From Lachnospiraceae bacterium (GTDB lineage: Bacteria; Bacillota; Clostridia; Lachnospirales; Lachnospiraceae), in assembly GCA_014799465.1 (NCBI GenBank), contig JAAVHZ010000021.1:17596-81595 (forward strand): a DNA stretch of 64,000 bases, in the 5' to 3' direction. The stretch's first letter is position 1, and each line of letters opens with the position of its first letter. Under the pieces are notes generated by a model. It saw only the letters and a list, made by a program, of their open reading frames with translations, did not search any database and had not been told where the DNA came from. This document shows, piece by piece, positions 62,956-64,000 of the stretch. A program made the translations under genes and the position numbers.

Positions 62956-63615
62956 ATGGATATGTATTTTGAAATAAAAGTACAGTTTGAGAAAAATCGT
63001 AATGAGGAAAATGCAGTTAAAATGGCAGCATATATGAGAAACTTATTTCCGTTTTATGGATTGCCAACTCCAAAACGAAAAACTATTTATAAAGATTTTC
63101 TGAAAAGTGAGAGAAAGGGCAAAATAGTGGATTGGGATTTCCTGGATAAATGTTATGAAAATGAATACAGAGAATTTCAATATCTTGTTATTGATTACCT
63201 TGTAGCGATGCAGAAATTTTTAACATATGATGATGTACCACACATAAAAAAATATATCAAATCTAAGCAATGGTGGGACACGATTGATGGATTTGATAGA
63301 ATTGTAGGAAATATTGCTTTTGTTGATGACAGAATAAATGATTTAATGCTTGAGTGGTCAATGGATGAGGATTTTTGGGTGCGTAGGATTGCCATTGACC
63401 ATCAGCTTTGCAGAAAGGATAAGACGAATATAGAATTGCTTGAAAAAATATTAATAAATAATTTTGGCAGTTCAGAGTTCTTTATCAATAAGGCAATAGG
63501 ATGGAGCTTGCGAGATTATTCCAAGACTAATCCAGAATGGGTAAGAAATTTTGTGGAATTACATAAAGATAAAATGGATAAATTGAGTGTTAGAGAAGCG
63601 AGCAAATATTTGTAA
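62956..63615 (+). CDS. AlkD-like DNA alkylation repair protein
   Basis: 219 residues from ATG 62956, nine bases after GAGGTG; a GTG at 62944 is inside that site. HEAT-repeat pattern of DNA_alkylation (AlkD) proteins: MRNLFPFYGLPTPKRKTIYK, FLDKCYENEYREFQYLVIDY, KSKQWWDTIDGFDRIVGNIA and the C-terminal INKAIGWSLRDYSKTNPEWV. These glycosylases remove N3- and N7-alkylated purines. It lies between toxin debris and a palindromic repeat. Confidence 0.9.
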   Translation: MDMYFEIKVQFEKNRNEENAVKMAAYMRNLFPFYGLPTPKRKTIYKDFLKSERKGKIVDWDFLDKCYENEYREFQYLVIDYLVAMQKFLTYDDVPHIKKYIKSKQWWDTIDGFDRIVGNIAFVDDRINDLMLEWSMDEDFWVRRIAIDHQLCRKDKTNIELLEKILINNFGSSEFFINKAIGWSLRDYSKTNPEWVRNFVELHKDKMDKLSVREASKYL

Positions 63616-63743
63616 GTTTTTAATAAATAGCTTGATACATATAGCGAATATCACAGAGCCAGACACATAGACGCAGAGTCGATGAACTTGTGAGATAGAT
63701 TACTACAGTCCATTGTCTCTGTTTTTATTCCTGCGAGCAACGA

Positions 63744-63852
63744 GCCAAGTGGCTGCTTGCAGACATTTGGCGACTGCCGCGAGGGTCAAATACCCCGCAG
63801 CTTGCTGCGTTACAAATTTGATGCCCCGTTAGCTTGCTGCGGGGTATTTGAC
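63744..63852. repeat. GC-rich palindromic intergenic repeat
   Basis: GCCAAGTG / CATTTGGC (63744-63771) forms one hairpin. GTCAAATACCCCGCAGC (63785-63801) and its exact complement GCTGCGGGGTATTTGAC (63836-63852) form a second with a 34-base loop. The element AGCTTGCTGCG occurs twice within it. Base content is far richer in GC than the AT-rich flanks. Outside it, 63616-63743 and 63853-64000 hold no gene I can support. Confidence 0.7.
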
Positions 63853-64000
63853 TTGTGAAATAAAATACCGATTCGTAGGAATTAGGGAAACACTGATTAA
63901 TTAATCATTTATCGGTTCTATTACCTTGTTTCGGACTTTTTTTACAAAGAATGTTTGATTTGGCTGTATTTCTTAAGTTTTTCTTGGTTTCTGCAGGTCA

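Noticed and set aside
1..64000. CRISPR array
   Set aside because: I saw no set of regularly spaced 20-40 base repeats and no cas genes; the repeated items are IS ends and a three-copy array motif.

Overview
The window looks like a chromosome segment of an AT-rich, spore-forming Clostridia, most likely a Lachnospiraceae-type gut bacterium. This rests on a SpoIIID regulator at 3968-4219, low GC, strong AGGAGG ribosome sites, BspA-type leucine-rich repeats, and housekeeping genes (FtsEX, CvfB, UgpC/MsmK-type ATPase, acyl-ACP thioesterase) typical of that group. The genus is inferred, not shown.

Layout. 1-4220: a partial amino-acid ABC transporter, a complete tryptophan-type ABC operon (lipoprotein, permease, ATPase) and spoIIID. 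4489-4609: promoter and tRNA-Gln(CTG). 4625-37140: an accessory island directly downstream of the tRNA, with the same 26-bp insertion-sequence end at both edges. Its margins hold debris: a VirB4 C-terminal fragment, two GNAT genes (one broken), a HIRAN gene, a WYL regulator, broken YaiI and PolC-like genes, and a transposase fragment. 37250-57269: core-like genes. These are an ECF sigma factor with an RsgI-like partner, thioesterase, CvfB, RidA, CPBP protease, an ABC ATPase, a CdaR-like regulator, ftsEX with an M23 hydrolase activator and an S41 protease, a biotin operon bioWF-bioB-bioD-bioA behind a probable BirA operator, DUF1349, and a PPOX-family protein. 57552-62719: a decayed polymorphic-toxin (Rhs-type) cassette array. 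62956-63615: an AlkD-like gene, then a GC-rich palindromic repeat.

The centrepiece is a DNA-phosphorothioation defence island of about 25.7 kb (9118-34782). The modification genes are dndB, a 41-codon ORF, dndC, dndD, dndE and dndA, in one tightly packed operon from a well-formed promoter with palindromes (25240-25302). An HNH endonuclease gene closes that operon, and a 675-residue protein with a zinc ribbon and a restriction-endonuclease-like C-terminus follows. The usual DndFGH restriction genes are not seen. Instead, seven packed genes lie upstream: an SF1 helicase with an N-terminal NERD nuclease domain, an AddB-like protein that keeps four iron-sulfur cysteines but has no visible nuclease ExK motif, an SNF2 helicase, a RecQ-like helicase, a 271-residue protein, a large P-loop ATPase and a 221-residue coiled protein. 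The SNF2/RecQ/small/ATPase block resembles DpdE-DpdF-DpdG-DpdH of 7-deazaguanine DNA modification loci, and may correspond to the PbeABCD effectors reported with DndCDEA. The extra AddAB-like pair, the 41-codon ORF and the 221-residue protein are the parts most likely to be undescribed. A working model is that DndA-E mark self DNA with sulfur while the helicase/ATPase complex and added nucleases act on unmarked DNA.

The 57.5-62.5 kb region has lost its main Rhs gene. It keeps a YD-repeat scrap, decayed nuclease tips (DNA/RNA non-specific nuclease, EndoU-like), two open but start-less tips, and several immunity-like genes. A 28-bp repeat follows three of the immunity genes.
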